A DNA stretch of 64,000 nt from Nocardia uniformis NBRC 13702 (GCF_001613345.1 NZ_BDCE01000091.1:1-64000), one strand, 5' to 3'. Counted from the first letter of the stretch, positions 8,245 through 16,529 are shown. Notes: a model not told the origin generated them from the letters alone. Numbers and translations are program-made.

Positions 8245-9279
8245 TCATGCGCCCAGCGCACTGAGAATGTGCGGGCGTGCATTCCATAGCTGCGCCTCCC
8301 AGTACTTCCACGAATGTGTGCCCGAAGCTGGGAGGTCGTACACCGCAGGGATATTCAACTGGTTGAGCCGCGCTTGTAGGGCGCGTGTTCCCACCATGGC
8401 GAGGGCCTCGATCCAGATGGCGTTCGCTGTGTCGAAGACCGCCATCGCGGAATTCGGCCGATCGAACTGGCCGGGTGCCCCGGTGGCCGCCGAAATATAC
8501 ATCGGCACCCCGCGCAGCTGCGGCGCAAAGACGAATGGGTCCATGCGCAACCACTGCGGACTCGAGGGTGCGGCCAGCGAATCCTTATTGAATCGTCCTG
8601 CCGAGAGCATCATCATCCGAACCGCCTCCGGCATACCGGGGGCGGTCAGATTCAGCGGACCCGAGAACGAGGACGCGTGCCGGAACTGGTGGGGGTAGAA
8701 GGCGGCCAGCCGTAGCGCGGCCGGACCACTCATCGACAGGCCGACCACCGCATTGTCAGTGCGTGAAACACCGTAACCGGCAAGGAAATCCGGAAGTTCC
8801 TCGGTCAGGAATGTCTCCCACTTGTAGGTAAACTTCTGACCGTTGGTATTGCTTGCCGACATCCAGTCCGCATACCAGCTCGACTCGCCGCCGACCGGCA
8901 TCACCAGGGTGACATCATCATTCTCGAACTGCTGCTTGGTATTCGTTTCGAACGCCCACGCATTATTGTCGTCACGGGCGCGCAGACCATCCAGCAGATA
9001 TACCGCTCTACTCCCACCATTCCTGGCCCACTGAACCTGCACCTTGATCGGCCCCATGCTCGACGGAACCATCAACTCCTCGTATCCTCCCGCGGGGGTC
9101 CGATACGCTGGACCGGATACTGGGGCCGCGACCGCGGCATGCGGGGCGGTTACCGTCGCGGCGAACGGAATAGCCAGTGCGGCCACACCCGCCGTGAATA
9201 AACGAGCCCCCCAACCGCGACGAGTGCTACCTTGTAGCGCCGATACCGCTTCGGACATGCCGGGTCTGCCGAAAGGCAT
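8245..9279 (-). CDS. Antigen-85-type mycolyltransferase / esterase
   Basis: A 344-residue secreted alpha/beta hydrolase of the mycobacterial antigen 85 family, which moves mycolic acids between trehalose monomycolate molecules and onto arabinogalactan in the cell wall. Residues 1-50 hold an Arg-rich start, a hydrophobic segment and an Ala-rich cleavage site. The mature part begins with a YEELMVPS strand; YLLDGLRARDDNNAW, the nucleophile motif GLSMSG and the C-terminal GTHSWKYWEAQL (catalytic His, then the Trp-rich end) are all typical. The start at 9279 follows GAGGGGAAG. This gene argues strongly for a mycolate-bearing organism. Which acceptor it prefers cannot be read. Confidence 0.92.
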   Translation of the reverse strand: MPFGRPGMSEAVSALQGSTRRGWGARLFTAGVAALAIPFAATVTAPHAAVAAPVSGPAYRTPAGGYEELMVPSSMGPIKVQVQWARNGGSRAVYLLDGLRARDDNNAWAFETNTKQQFENDDVTLVMPVGGESSWYADWMSASNTNGQKFTYKWETFLTEELPDFLAGYGVSRTDNAVVGLSMSGPAALRLAAFYPHQFRHASSFSGPLNLTAPGMPEAVRMMMLSAGRFNKDSLAAPSSPQWLRMDPFVFAPQLRGVPMYISAATGAPGQFDRPNSAMAVFDTANAIWIEALAMVGTRALQARLNQLNIPAVYDLPASGTHSWKYWEAQLWNARPHILSALGA

Positions 9280-9296
9280 GAGAACTTCCCCTCTTC

Positions 9297-9308
9297 GTTC
9301 CGCGGAAC
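9297..9308. promoter_or_regulatory. 12-bp perfect palindrome upstream of the mycolyltransferase
   Basis: GTTCCGCGGAAC lies 17 bp upstream of the start codon, and a second half TTCCGCGG follows at 9313-9320. It may be an operator. Seen directly; function inferred. Confidence 0.3.
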
Positions 9309-9600
9309 GCCCTTCCGCGGATACGGTTGCTCATCGAACTGCGCTCGCTCGGACCCCCGACTGACCGATGCAAGTGAAGTGCGCTGTTGTCAAACAGGCG
9401 CTGGCGGAAGCGTATTCGAGTCCGGGGCGGCTGACAAGCTGAGGGCTTTGGTTGCCCGCGCTTGCGGTAGAACTCGACTATCGCTACTGGGCGACGACCG
9501 TCAGGGGGCGGTGGTGTGGGATGTGAGTGGCGGGTGGTTTCTGGCTTTGGTTGTCTCCAAATTTTGACGGCCACTGTGCGGTGGTTGCGTTGGGGAACGA

Positions 9601-9709
9601 AGAGGAAGCAGTGTGGTGGCGTGAGGATTCTTTCCTGACCTGACTCCGCGGTTGGGAGCGTCTTCTTGCGTTCCAGCCGGGTCCACTGGCCGTGGTGCCG
9701 ATTTCGAGA
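9601..9709 (-). repeat. Left imperfect inverted repeat flanking the DUF222/HNH gene
   Basis: Read on the minus strand this segment begins TCTCGAAATC, contains CCCGGCTGGAACGCAAGA and GGTCAGGAAAGA, and ends near CTCTTC. The same order of blocks occurs on the plus strand at 11426-11538. An 18-bp and a 12-bp block are identical. A further CCCAACGCAACCAC block lies just outside, at about 9580-9597, and is matched inside the right copy. Confidence 0.7.
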
Positions 9710-9790
9710 CATAAACGACAAAGGCAAAAGACAAAAGATTAGAGAGAGAAAACAGAGAAGAATCTGAAGATTCGCAGATCAGATACCATT

Positions 9791-9828
9791 TTCCATTCTG
9801 TCGCAACACCATTCGCGATAGAATGGAA
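9791..9828. promoter_or_regulatory. Long inverted repeat just upstream of the DUF222/HNH start codon
   Basis: TTCCATTCTGTCGC (9791-9804) and GCGATAGAATGGAA (9815-9828) form 14-bp arms with one mismatch and a 10-bp spacer, ending 2 bp before the ATG at 9831. It lies in an A/G-rich tract (about 9716-9790) that is unusually A+T-rich for this genome. It could be an operator, or a hairpin that hides the ribosome site. Confidence 0.5.
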
Positions 9829-9830
9829 GT

Positions 9831-11318
9831 ATGACTATCGGGGAGCATTTCGGGGAGGATCGCACTCGACGCAGTGTCGCGGAATTGCTCGCGGTACTCA
9901 CCGAAGTGCTCGCGCAACCGTTGACCCCGTTGTCGGAGGATGCGTTCGTCACCGAATTGCGGGACCTGGAAACAGTGCACCGGTTGTTGGCGGTGCTCGA
10001 TCACCGCATGATCAACGAAACGACCGACCGCTCCCTCAGCAAACGCGCTGGGCTCCGCAATACCCCGCATTATCTGATGGAGACGTTGCGGCTCTCGCGG
10101 GCGGAGGCGTGGGCGCGGTTTCGTGCCGCGGAACGGCTCGGGGATCTGTCTCACCGTGTCGACGGCCACCCGGAGCCGGTGTTGCCGCACACCGCGACCG
10201 TGCAAGCTGGCGGGGAGATCTCCGCCGACCATGCCCGCGCGGTATGGAACGTGATGAAACGGATCCCGGAGAAAGTGGAGGCGGACAAGAAGACCGAGGC
10301 CGAACAGATGATGGCCGAATACGCCCGCTCGCACTCCCCGGACGATCTGAAGAAGATCGGCGACCGCATCCTCGGATTCCTCGACCCCGACGGCACCCTC
10401 AGCAACGACGCCGATCGCCAACGCATGCGCGAGGTCGTGGTGTGCGCGCAACGCCCGGACGGTATGTCGGAGATCAAGGGCTTCCTCGACCCCACCCTGC
10501 GCGCGGTCCTGGACATGATCCTCGCCAAATGGGCACGACCGGGCATGTGCAACCCCGACGACACCGAAAGCCCCACCGCCACAGACGAGTCCGTCGATAC
10601 CACCCGCTTGGAGGCCGCCGCCGCGCGTGATGCCCGCACAGTCGGGCAACGCAACCACGACGCGTTGCTGGCATTCCTGTCCGCCGGTGGCGGGCCGGAA
10701 TCCCTCGGCACCCACCGGGGGTTGCCGGTGAGCGTCATCCTCACCATGAGCGTCACCGACCTGGAAGCCAAGACCGGCGTCGTGACCACCGCCTCCGGCG
10801 GCACCCTCTCAGTCCCGGAAGCCCTCGCCCTGGCGCAGAAGACCCATGCCGCACCCCTGTTGGCGATCTTCGATCCCCACGGCATGCCACTGCATTTGGG
10901 CAAGGCCCGCCTGGCCAACAAATGGATCCGCTACAGCCTCACCGCCGCCGAACGCGGGTGCTCGCGGCCCGGCTGTGACGCGCCCGCGACCATGTGCGCG
11001 GTCCACCACGTCGTCGACTGGTCCAAGGACGGACCGACCGACATCGAGAACCTCACCTTCGCCTGCGACGCCTGCCACGCACTGATCAACGACACCGACG
11101 GCGGCTGGTCGACAGTGAAACTCGGTGCTGGTTCGGCTCATCCGGGCCGCACCGGCTGGCAACCTCCTCGCACGATCGACCGGACACGGCGACCACGCGT
11201 GAACCTGCGCCACCACCCCGAACGAGTCCTGTCGGGCATGCTCGCCCGCCACCGCACCGACCGCACCCGACAGTCCGCCCGCACCCGCGACCGCGCAGCG
11301 GAGCACCCCCGCGCGTAA
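9831..11318 (+). CDS. DUF222 domain / HNH endonuclease signature protein (13E12-type)
   Basis: A 495-residue protein with an N-terminal DUF222 region (about 15-330, all-helical) and a C-terminal HNH nuclease signature at about 375-425. The signature has a zinc-binding pair in CSRPGCDAP, then CAVHHVVDWSKDGPT, ENLTFACDACHALIND. The zinc cysteines and the HH pair of the ββα-metal fold are all present, so it may cut DNA. The tail is Arg/Pro-rich. This family is multicopy in mycobacteria and relatives. The long inverted repeat directly upstream and the flanking inverted repeats suggest it is or was mobile or self-regulated. Biological role is not established. Confidence 0.85.
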   Translation: MTIGEHFGEDRTRRSVAELLAVLTEVLAQPLTPLSEDAFVTELRDLETVHRLLAVLDHRMINETTDRSLSKRAGLRNTPHYLMETLRLSRAEAWARFRAAERLGDLSHRVDGHPEPVLPHTATVQAGGEISADHARAVWNVMKRIPEKVEADKKTEAEQMMAEYARSHSPDDLKKIGDRILGFLDPDGTLSNDADRQRMREVVVCAQRPDGMSEIKGFLDPTLRAVLDMILAKWARPGMCNPDDTESPTATDESVDTTRLEAAAARDARTVGQRNHDALLAFLSAGGGPESLGTHRGLPVSVILTMSVTDLEAKTGVVTTASGGTLSVPEALALAQKTHAAPLLAIFDPHGMPLHLGKARLANKWIRYSLTAAERGCSRPGCDAPATMCAVHHVVDWSKDGPTDIENLTFACDACHALINDTDGGWSTVKLGAGSAHPGRTGWQPPRTIDRTRRPRVNLRHHPERVLSGMLARHRTDRTRQSARTRDRAAEHPRA

Positions 11319-11425
11319 CCGCGCCTCCCACCCACACTCCGATCAGTCAGCACTCGGCGCTGACCGAAACAGCCGAACCACCCCCCAGCACGACAACAGT
11401 TTCCGCACAGGGCTCTTCATCAAAA

Positions 11426-11538
11426 TCTCGAAATCAGCATCCGTGCAGTCCCCCGGCTGGAACGCAAGACCACGGCTCCCAAGTCGCGTCAGCGAAGGTC
11501 AGGAAAGACACCCAACGCAACCACACTTCATGCTCTTC
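11426..11538 (+). repeat. Right imperfect inverted repeat flanking the DUF222/HNH gene
   Basis: Partner of 9601-9709. Shared blocks in order: TCTCGAAATC, CCCGGCTGGAACGCAAGA, GGTCAGGAAAGA, CCACACT and CTCTTC. The copy is bracketed by the 10-bp direct repeat GCTCTTCATC at 11412-11421 and 11532-11541. Confidence 0.7.
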
Positions 11539-11811
11539 ATCTTTTAATCTTGCCAGCGAACCGCGACCCCCGAACGGATCTGGTTTCCAACACAGGAGCC
11601 GACTCTTTAACCGTTCCAGCGCCCCAACAGCGCTTCCATCAGTGTCTCGAAATCGGAAGCCCCTCCGCTGGGACATGAGGTAGCGGTTCTCCGACCCGAG
11701 CCGCGCGATGCAACGGCGACCTGCGCACAACCCGACCACGATTCGAACTCGACGCGCTGACGACCCATCGGACAGGGATGTTCCTGGAATCCCCCTCCCC
11801 GCACCCCCCCG

Positions 11812-12009
11812 ATGCGAGCATGGAACCAGGTCTGCGTCGCCGTCATCTGGGGTGCATACGTGACCGCGTCATACCTATTCGAATCAGGGCGCGGCATGAG
11901 TCCGGTTGGGTACCTCGTCTCCATCGCGGTTGTACTACTGCTCGGATGGTTCTCGAGGCGTGCCTGGCAAGGATCTAACGGCACCCCGCACGCTTCCGCG
12001 ACGCAATGA
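11812..12009 (+). CDS. Possible small two-segment membrane protein
   Basis: A 65-residue reading frame with two hydrophobic stretches, about residues 5-22 (CVAVIWGAYVTASYLF) and 31-47 (PVGYLVSIAVVLLLGWF), the second followed by Arg-Arg. The order and positive-inside pattern fit a small membrane hairpin. There is no clear ribosome site and no family I recognise. It lies alone in a gap between the HNH gene and the recombinase. It may be a real gene or a chance frame. Confidence 0.35.
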   Translation: MRAWNQVCVAVIWGAYVTASYLFESGRGMSPVGYLVSIAVVLLLGWFSRRAWQGSNGTPHASATQ

Positions 12010-12114
12010 ATGCATAATTCGCGTTACTCAGGTCAGTTGTCGCCAATTTCATTTCGAGCTGAACTGGACGGCGGTTGACAAAATTCGAATTCGTGTGGGT
12101 TTCCACTACGGCAC

Positions 12115-13383
12115 TTATAGGCCCAGTTTTGTAACGGCGTTGTCTTCCAGGGGATTCGCGGTTCGAATGTAGCCGTGGACCGTGCGGGGGTTGGACCAGC
12201 GGCCCTGGCGCATGATTTCGCGGTCGCTGGCGCCGCCGAGGGCCGCCTGGGTGGCGAAGCCGGCTCGTAGGGAGTGGCCGGAGAAGAGGTCTGGGTCGAG
12301 GCCCGCGCGGGCGGCGTAGCGCTTTACCAATTCGGCTACTGCTCGGCCGGACATGGGTTGGTCGCTGATGCCGCCGTGTCGGGTGATGGTGGGGAAGAGA
12401 GGGAGGTCGGGGGAGTCGGTCAGCGGGGTGCCGGTGAAACCGTGGCAGCGGTGGATAGAGCTGTCGGCCGCGAGGTGGCTGCCCAGCCAGGCGCGGACTC
12501 CGAGAGTTCCTCCGGTGGTGTGGATTTCAAGGAGGCGGACCCAGTCGGCGAATGCGCACACGGGGCAGGTGTGCGGGCGTTGTCCGCGCGGGAGGGCCAC
12601 TCGTTGCTCCGCGACGCCGGTCGGGTCCGTCTTGGTGGTCGGGAGGTGGACGAGTAGTACCGGTTCGCCGGTGGTGTGGTCGAGTTGTACGCGGATATCC
12701 GATACCCGCAATCCGGCCAGTTCACTGCGTCGGAGCGCACCGGCGAATCCGATCAGTAGCGCGAGGCCGTCTCGGCGGCGTGCGGGTTCGGTCGGCCAGC
12801 CGGGTGCGGGTAGCTGTGCGAGAAGTTGATCGAGAGTGTGCAGTAGGACCGGACGCTTCCGGGTGGGCGGGGTCCGGCGTGTTCGGCGGATACCGCGCAA
12901 TGTCAGGCGGACCACATCCGAGCGGGTGGGCGAGGGCAGTCCGTTGGCGGCGTGGACGGCCGCGATCGCGGCGGCTTTCCGCTCCAAAGTGGCTGGACTG
13001 AAAGCCCATTCGCCGCTGTCACGCCTTGCGTCGGCGGCCGCCGCCAGATACACGGCGACGTCGAGCGCATCGGCGGGTAACGCCTGCCGCCCTTCCGCCG
13101 CACACCATCCCGCCCAGCCGATCCAATCGGACCGGTACGCCCGCAGGGTATTCGCCGACTGCGACGCCTCCAGGTAGCGCCGCAGCGACCCTGCCTGCTC
13201 ATCATCGAACCGCTCCCGCACCAATCGCAGGGCGGCGGCATCGACCAATACGCTGCCCACCCCGCGCCGCAGCTCGGTCCGCACCGACTCCGGCACCGCG
13301 ACAACAGCCTTCATCTCACCACTGGCCGCTGATGCGGGCAGGGCGTCGATACTGATTGCCGTTGGATCGGTCACGATGGTCAA
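12115..13383 (-). CDS. Tyrosine recombinase / site-specific integrase
   Basis: A 422-residue phage-type integrase. An N-terminal SAM-like core-binding domain spans about residues 60-170 (YLEASQSANTLRAYRSDWIGW). The catalytic domain holds the first arginine in GALRRSELAGL, the box HSLRAGFATQ (His and second Arg), the GRWSNPRTVHGYI end with the histidine/tryptophan position and the tyrosine nucleophile. All catalytic residues are present. The start is uncertain: TTG 13383 is the furthest, with GTG 13374 also in frame and no good ribosome site for either. No tRNA or phage genes lie next to it, so it is either a domesticated recombinase or the remnant of an integrated element beside the HNH repeat. 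Confidence 0.82.
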   Translation of the reverse strand: MTIVTDPTAISIDALPASAASGEMKAVVAVPESVRTELRRGVGSVLVDAAALRLVRERFDDEQAGSLRRYLEASQSANTLRAYRSDWIGWAGWCAAEGRQALPADALDVAVYLAAAADARRDSGEWAFSPATLERKAAAIAAVHAANGLPSPTRSDVVRLTLRGIRRTRRTPPTRKRPVLLHTLDQLLAQLPAPGWPTEPARRRDGLALLIGFAGALRRSELAGLRVSDIRVQLDHTTGEPVLLVHLPTTKTDPTGVAEQRVALPRGQRPHTCPVCAFADWVRLLEIHTTGGTLGVRAWLGSHLAADSSIHRCHGFTGTPLTDSPDLPLFPTITRHGGISDQPMSGRAVAELVKRYAARAGLDPDLFSGHSLRAGFATQAALGGASDREIMRQGRWSNPRTVHGYIRTANPLEDNAVTKLGL

Positions 13384-13446
13384 GCCTAGGTGCTGTGGGG
13401 TGGTTGACGGTGTCAGCGACTCGGTTTCGGTGGAGGAACGGGGGCG

Positions 13447-14235
13447 TCAGTCCTTGGTCCGTTTCCGGAACAGCCAGGCGGACAGGAGGAAGCCGATGAT
13501 CGCGATACCTGACCACCAGGCCACGGCGAGTGTGGCGTTGTGCCCGATCGGTGTTCCCAACAGCAGCCCGCGCACCGTTTCGATCACCGGCGTCACCGGC
13601 TGATTGTGTGCGAACCAGCGCAGTCCGGCGGGCATGGTGTTCGGTGGTACGAACGCGCTGCTGACATAGGGCAGGAACATGAAGGTGAACGAGAATCCGT
13701 TCGCTGCTTCGGGATTCGGGGCGAGTAGTCCAATGGTGACCGCGAGCCACGAGAGTGCGATGACGAACAGTCCGATGACGGCCAGTACACCGAGCCAGCT
13801 CAGCGGATCGGCGGTCGGGCGGAATCCCAGCCCGATCGCGACCAGCACCACCAGTCCGGTGGTGAGCAGATTCCGGAGCACGCTCTCCGCGACATGCGCG
13901 GTGAGGACCGCCGAGTGGCTCAGCGGCATGGCGCGGAAGCGGTCGATAATCCCGTCGCGCATATCGGTCGCGACGCTCACCGCCGTGGTGGCCGATCCGA
14001 AACCCGCGCACAGCAGGATGATTCCGGGTACGACGTAGTCGATGTAGTGATCGCTCGCCTGCATCGCGCCGCCGAATACGTAGACGAACATCAGCAGGAT
14101 GACGATCGGAATCGCGATCGTCATGATCATGGTGTCGGGACTGCGCATGGTGTGGCGGAGGTTGCGGCCGAGCATGGTCGCAGCGTCCTGCGCGGCCCGG
14201 ATCGGACGGTACGAGGGTGCGGATGTGGTGTTCAT
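13447..14235 (-). CDS. ABC-2 type permease, DrrB family
   Basis: A 262-residue inner-membrane permease with six predicted segments (for example IMTIAIPIVILLMFVYVFGG and LFVIALSWLAVTIGLL) and the ABC-2 signature region between them. It resembles the daunorubicin exporter subunit DrrB. It overlaps the ATPase gene upstream by 4 bp (ATGA), so the two are translationally coupled and form one exporter. Substrate unknown: a hydrophobic drug or lipid is likely for the family. Confidence 0.88.
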   Translation of the reverse strand: MNTTSAPSYRPIRAAQDAATMLGRNLRHTMRSPDTMIMTIAIPIVILLMFVYVFGGAMQASDHYIDYVVPGIILLCAGFGSATTAVSVATDMRDGIIDRFRAMPLSHSAVLTAHVAESVLRNLLTTGLVVLVAIGLGFRPTADPLSWLGVLAVIGLFVIALSWLAVTIGLLAPNPEAANGFSFTFMFLPYVSSAFVPPNTMPAGLRWFAHNQPVTPVIETVRGLLLGTPIGHNATLAVAWWSGIAIIGFLLSAWLFRKRTKD

Positions 14236-15185
14236 CGCTGGGTGGCCTTCCGGGCGGTGCTACCGGTCAGAGCGAAGAAGACATCGTCGAGATCCGGTGT
14301 GTGAATGGAGAGTTGGCCGATGGTGACGGCCTCGTCGTCGAATCGGTCGAGTAGTTGCCGGAGGTCGCGCACACTGCCGTCGGACGGCACCGTCAGGGTC
14401 AGCAGGTCGATGTCGGCTTCGCTGCCCGGCACCGCCCGGGCGGCGGCTCGCAGGTCGTGCTGTTCGGTGAAGGCCACCTGGATGTGGCCGCCGGGTACCA
14501 GTTGCTTCAGCTCGCCGGGAGTGCCTTCGGCGACGATCTTGCCGCCGTCGAGAACCGCGATACGGTCGGCGAGCTGATCGGCCTCCTCGAGGTACTGAGT
14601 GGTGAGGAAGATCGTGACGCCGGTAGCGACCAGCCCGCGGATGACATCCCACAGATCGCGGCGACTGCGGGGGTCGAGCCCCGTGGTCGGTTCGTCGAGG
14701 AAGATGATTCGCGGCTCACCCATGAGACTCATGGCCAGATCGAGTCGGCGCCGCATACCGCCCGAATAGGAACCGGCACGTTTGTCGGCGGCAGCGACCA
14801 GATCGAATCGTTCGAGCAGTTCGCTCGCGCGACGGCCTGTTTCGGCCGCACCCAGATGCAGTAGCCGCCCGACCAGCCGGAGGTTCTCCGCGCCGGTCAG
14901 TATCTCGTCGACCGCGGCGAACTGCCCGGTGACGCCGATAATGCCCCGCACCGCATCGGCCTCCCGCACCGGGTCGTAGCCGCCGATCCGTACCTCGCCG
15001 ATATCGGCATTGCTGAGGGTGGTCATGATCCGCACCATCGTGGTTTTGCCCGCGCCGTTGGGGCCGAGTAGCGAAAATGTTGTTCCCGCAGCGACTTCCA
15101 GATCGATACCGCCCAGGACGGACTGGCGGCCGAATGATTTGGACAGTCCTCGGACGCTGATCGCTGGAGAGGGATGGGTGTGCAT
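14232..15185 (-). CDS. DrrA-type ABC transporter ATP-binding protein
   Basis: A 317-residue ATPase of the daunorubicin-resistance DrrA family. Walker [10 protein letters not shown], the Q-loop, signature [12 protein letters not shown], Walker [16 protein letters not shown] and the switch histidine equivalent ([14 protein letters not shown]) are all seen, followed by the C-terminal DrrA domain. ATG 15185 is chosen, with GGAG 8 bp upstream. It works with the permease at 13447-14235. Divergent from the TetR gene at 15286, with a palindrome between them, so TetR repression with release by the exported drug is the likely control. Confidence 0.9.
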   Translation of the reverse strand: MHTHPSPAISVRGLSKSFGRQSVLGGIDLEVAAGTTFSLLGPNGAGKTTMVRIMTTLSNADIGEVRIGGYDPVREADAVRGIIGVTGQFAAVDEILTGAENLRLVGRLLHLGAAETGRRASELLERFDLVAAADKRAGSYSGGMRRRLDLAMSLMGEPRIIFLDEPTTGLDPRSRRDLWDVIRGLVATGVTIFLTTQYLEEADQLADRIAVLDGGKIVAEGTPGELKQLVPGGHIQVAFTEQHDLRAAARAVPGSEADIDLLTLTVPSDGSVRDLRQLLDRFDDEAVTIGQLSIHTPDLDDVFFALTGSTARKATQR

Positions 15186-15200
15186 GAAGGCTCCACTTCG

Positions 15201-15246
15201 CAAACTGTGTATGAGATATACGATAGTGTGGATGGTACACAGTTTG
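15201..15246. promoter_or_regulatory. TetR operator between exporter and regulator
   Basis: CAAACTGTGTA (15201-15211) and TACACAGTTTG (15236-15246) are perfect 11-bp inverted arms with a 24-bp A+T-richer spacer containing TATACGATAGTG. It lies 15 bp upstream of the exporter start and 39 bp upstream of the TetR start, so binding would block both promoters. Confidence 0.65.
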
Positions 15247-15260
15247 TGAAAGGAGGCAAG

Positions 15261-15299
15261 ATGGCGGCAGACGATTGGAGGATGTATGGCCGCGCGTGA
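15261..15299 (+). CDS. Possible 12-codon leader peptide overlapping the TetR start
   Basis: ATG 15261 sits 5 bp after AGGAGG (15251-15256), the best ribosome site in the region. It opens a frame of 12 codons ending at TGA 15297-15299, which overlaps the TetR ATG at 15286 in another frame. TetR itself has GGAGG at 15277-15281, within this mini-frame. Termination here could re-load ribosomes onto the regulator. Confidence 0.35.
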   Translation: MAADDWRMYGRA

Positions 15300-16017
15300 C
15301 GGCAAGGAAGCACCACTGCCCAAGTCGGTGGCACTGCTGTGGGGTCTGGGCGGCTCGGGTGCCCGCGGTCCCAAACGTGGTCTCAGCCTCGATCAAATCG
15401 TCGAGGCCGCCATTGCCGTCGCCGATGAGGAGGGGTTCGGCGCGCTGTCCATGAGTCGAGTCGCCGAACGACTCGGCTTCACCACGATGTCGCTGTACCG
15501 GTACGTGGACAATAAGGACTCGCTGCTCGAATTGCTGTCCGATCGCGCCGTCGGCCTACCCCCGGATATAGCGGCCGGTACGCCCTGGCGGACGGCGTTG
15601 GAGACGTGGGCATGGGCGGAGTTTCACGCGATCCGCCGCCATCCGTGGTGGCTCGACATCCCGATGCAGCGCCCCCCGGTGGGGCCGAACAGCATGGCAT
15701 GGCTCGAAAACGCGCTGGTCGGCCTCGCCGAGACCCGCATCCCTGATTCGCTCAAACTCCAACTGGTGCTGAATCTTTCGCTCTACGTCGTCGGACGCGT
15801 CCGGTTCCTCAAAGACCTCACCGGTGGCGGCGAGGGGGAGGAGTACTCGACGGTCCTCGAACGCGTACTCGATCCCGAGCAATATCCGGAGCTGACGAAG
15901 GCGATTGGGCAGCAGGTGTTCGGCAATGAAATAAACTGGGAGGAAATGGACTTCAGCTTTGCTCTGGACCGACTCCTCGACGGTTACGCCCAGTTTCTCG
16001 ATACTCAGTCCGGCTAG
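15286..16017 (+). CDS. TetR-family regulator of the divergent DrrAB exporter
   Basis: A 243-residue TetR/AcrR regulator with an N-terminal extension of about 30 residues, then the HTH (IVEAAIAVADEEGFGALSMSRVAERLGFTTM is split over residues about 38-70, followed by SLYRYVDNKDSL). The C-terminal ligand domain is of the TetR_C type found beside drug exporters. GGAGG stands 4 bp before its ATG. It faces the DrrAB pair across a perfect 11-bp inverted repeat and probably represses it. It converges on arsR. Confidence 0.88.
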   Translation: MAARDGKEAPLPKSVALLWGLGGSGARGPKRGLSLDQIVEAAIAVADEEGFGALSMSRVAERLGFTTMSLYRYVDNKDSLLELLSDRAVGLPPDIAAGTPWRTALETWAWAEFHAIRRHPWWLDIPMQRPPVGPNSMAWLENALVGLAETRIPDSLKLQLVLNLSLYVVGRVRFLKDLTGGGEGEEYSTVLERVLDPEQYPELTKAIGQQVFGNEINWEEMDFSFALDRLLDGYAQFLDTQSG

Positions 16018-16088
16018 CCGGTCAGTCGAACCACTCGGGAACACCGGCTTCGATGAGTTCCCGCAGTGCCGACAAGACCGGACGCGAT

Positions 16089-16448
16089 TCAGGTGCAGCA
16101 GTTGGGATCCAGAACGAGGCACAGTGCGGCGAGAGCATCGCGCCGCGCGCGGTGATAGATATTCATGCCACGCCGCTCGGACTCGATCAGTCCGGCCTTC
16201 TTGAGTTGGCCGAGATGGTGACTGACCGTGGATTCGGCCAATCCGACCGTGCGGGCGAGGTCGCCGGTGGTCAGCTCACCGGCCGGATCGGTGAGTAGTA
16301 GCGACATCAGTTTCACCCGCGCCGGATCGGCAATCGCCTTGAGTCGCAGGGCAACTTCGAGCGCGGCGGCATCATCGATCGGCCCGGTCGCCACGGGTGG
16401 GCAGCAGACGGGTGTGGACATATCGATCACGGGCAGGGTCTTGGGCAC
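16089..16448 (-). CDS. arsR: ArsR-family arsenic-responsive repressor
   Basis: A 119-residue ArsR/SmtB winged-helix repressor. The DNA-recognition region is TVGLAESTVSHHLGQLKKAGL. If translated from GTG 16448 the vicinal pair falls at C15 and C16 (TPVCCPP), the same place as two of the three As(III) ligands of the Corynebacterium-type ArsR. The third ligand of that type (near residue 55) is absent; instead the C-terminus has C110 and a C117-C118 pair (PNCCT). An internal ATG at codon 10 is the alternative start. It is divergent from arsM, with two operator-like sites in the gap, so it should repress both until As(III) binds. Confidence 0.85.
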   Translation of the reverse strand: MPKTLPVIDMSTPVCCPPVATGPIDDAAALEVALRLKAIADPARVKLMSLLLTDPAGELTTGDLARTVGLAESTVSHHLGQLKKAGLIESERRGMNIYHRARRDALAALCLVLDPNCCT

Positions 16449-16471
16449 GAGATCGACACTACGGAATGCGT

Positions 16472-16529
16472 TGACATATGTCGAAAAGGTGGGTGAGACT
16501 CATGGGTGAAAGAAATTCGATATATGTCG
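16472..16529. promoter_or_regulatory. Two ArsR-type operator sites
   Basis: TGACATATGTCGA (16472-16484) and TTCGATATATGTCG (16516-16529) share a CGAYATATRTCG-like palindromic core, about four helical turns apart in the arsR-arsM gap. The first has TTGACA and may overlap the arsM promoter. Confidence 0.6.

Larger units (their letters stand above)
9601..11538. mobile_element. Candidate element: DUF222/HNH gene between about 110-bp inverted repeats
   Basis: A single gene (9831-11318) is enclosed by imperfect inverted repeats at 9601-9709 and 11426-11538. The inner ends are both TCTCGAAATC and the outer ends both end in CTCTTC. In M. tuberculosis, genes of this family are part of the repeated REP13E12 sequences, some of which serve as phage integration sites. 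No transposase is present, and I could not define a target-site duplication. The stretch from 11319 to 11425 and 11539 to 11811 holds no convincing gene; a further copy of TCTCGAAATCGG lies at 11645-11656. Confidence 0.45.

Noticed and set aside
9501-10715. Long minus-strand open frame (404 codons) over the HNH gene
   Set aside because: It is antisense to the well-supported DUF222/HNH gene, has no family features and arises from the high G+C third codon positions.
11736-11775. T-arm-like TTCGAA sequence suggesting a tRNA or att site near the recombinase
   Set aside because: No stems pair around it and no cloverleaf can be drawn; the same motif at about 12160 lies inside the recombinase coding sequence.
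16024-16090. Minus-strand frame with the coding-looking end PVLSALRELIEAGVPEWFD after arsR
   Set aside because: It overlaps the arsR end in another frame, has no start and no family I recognise; perhaps chance.
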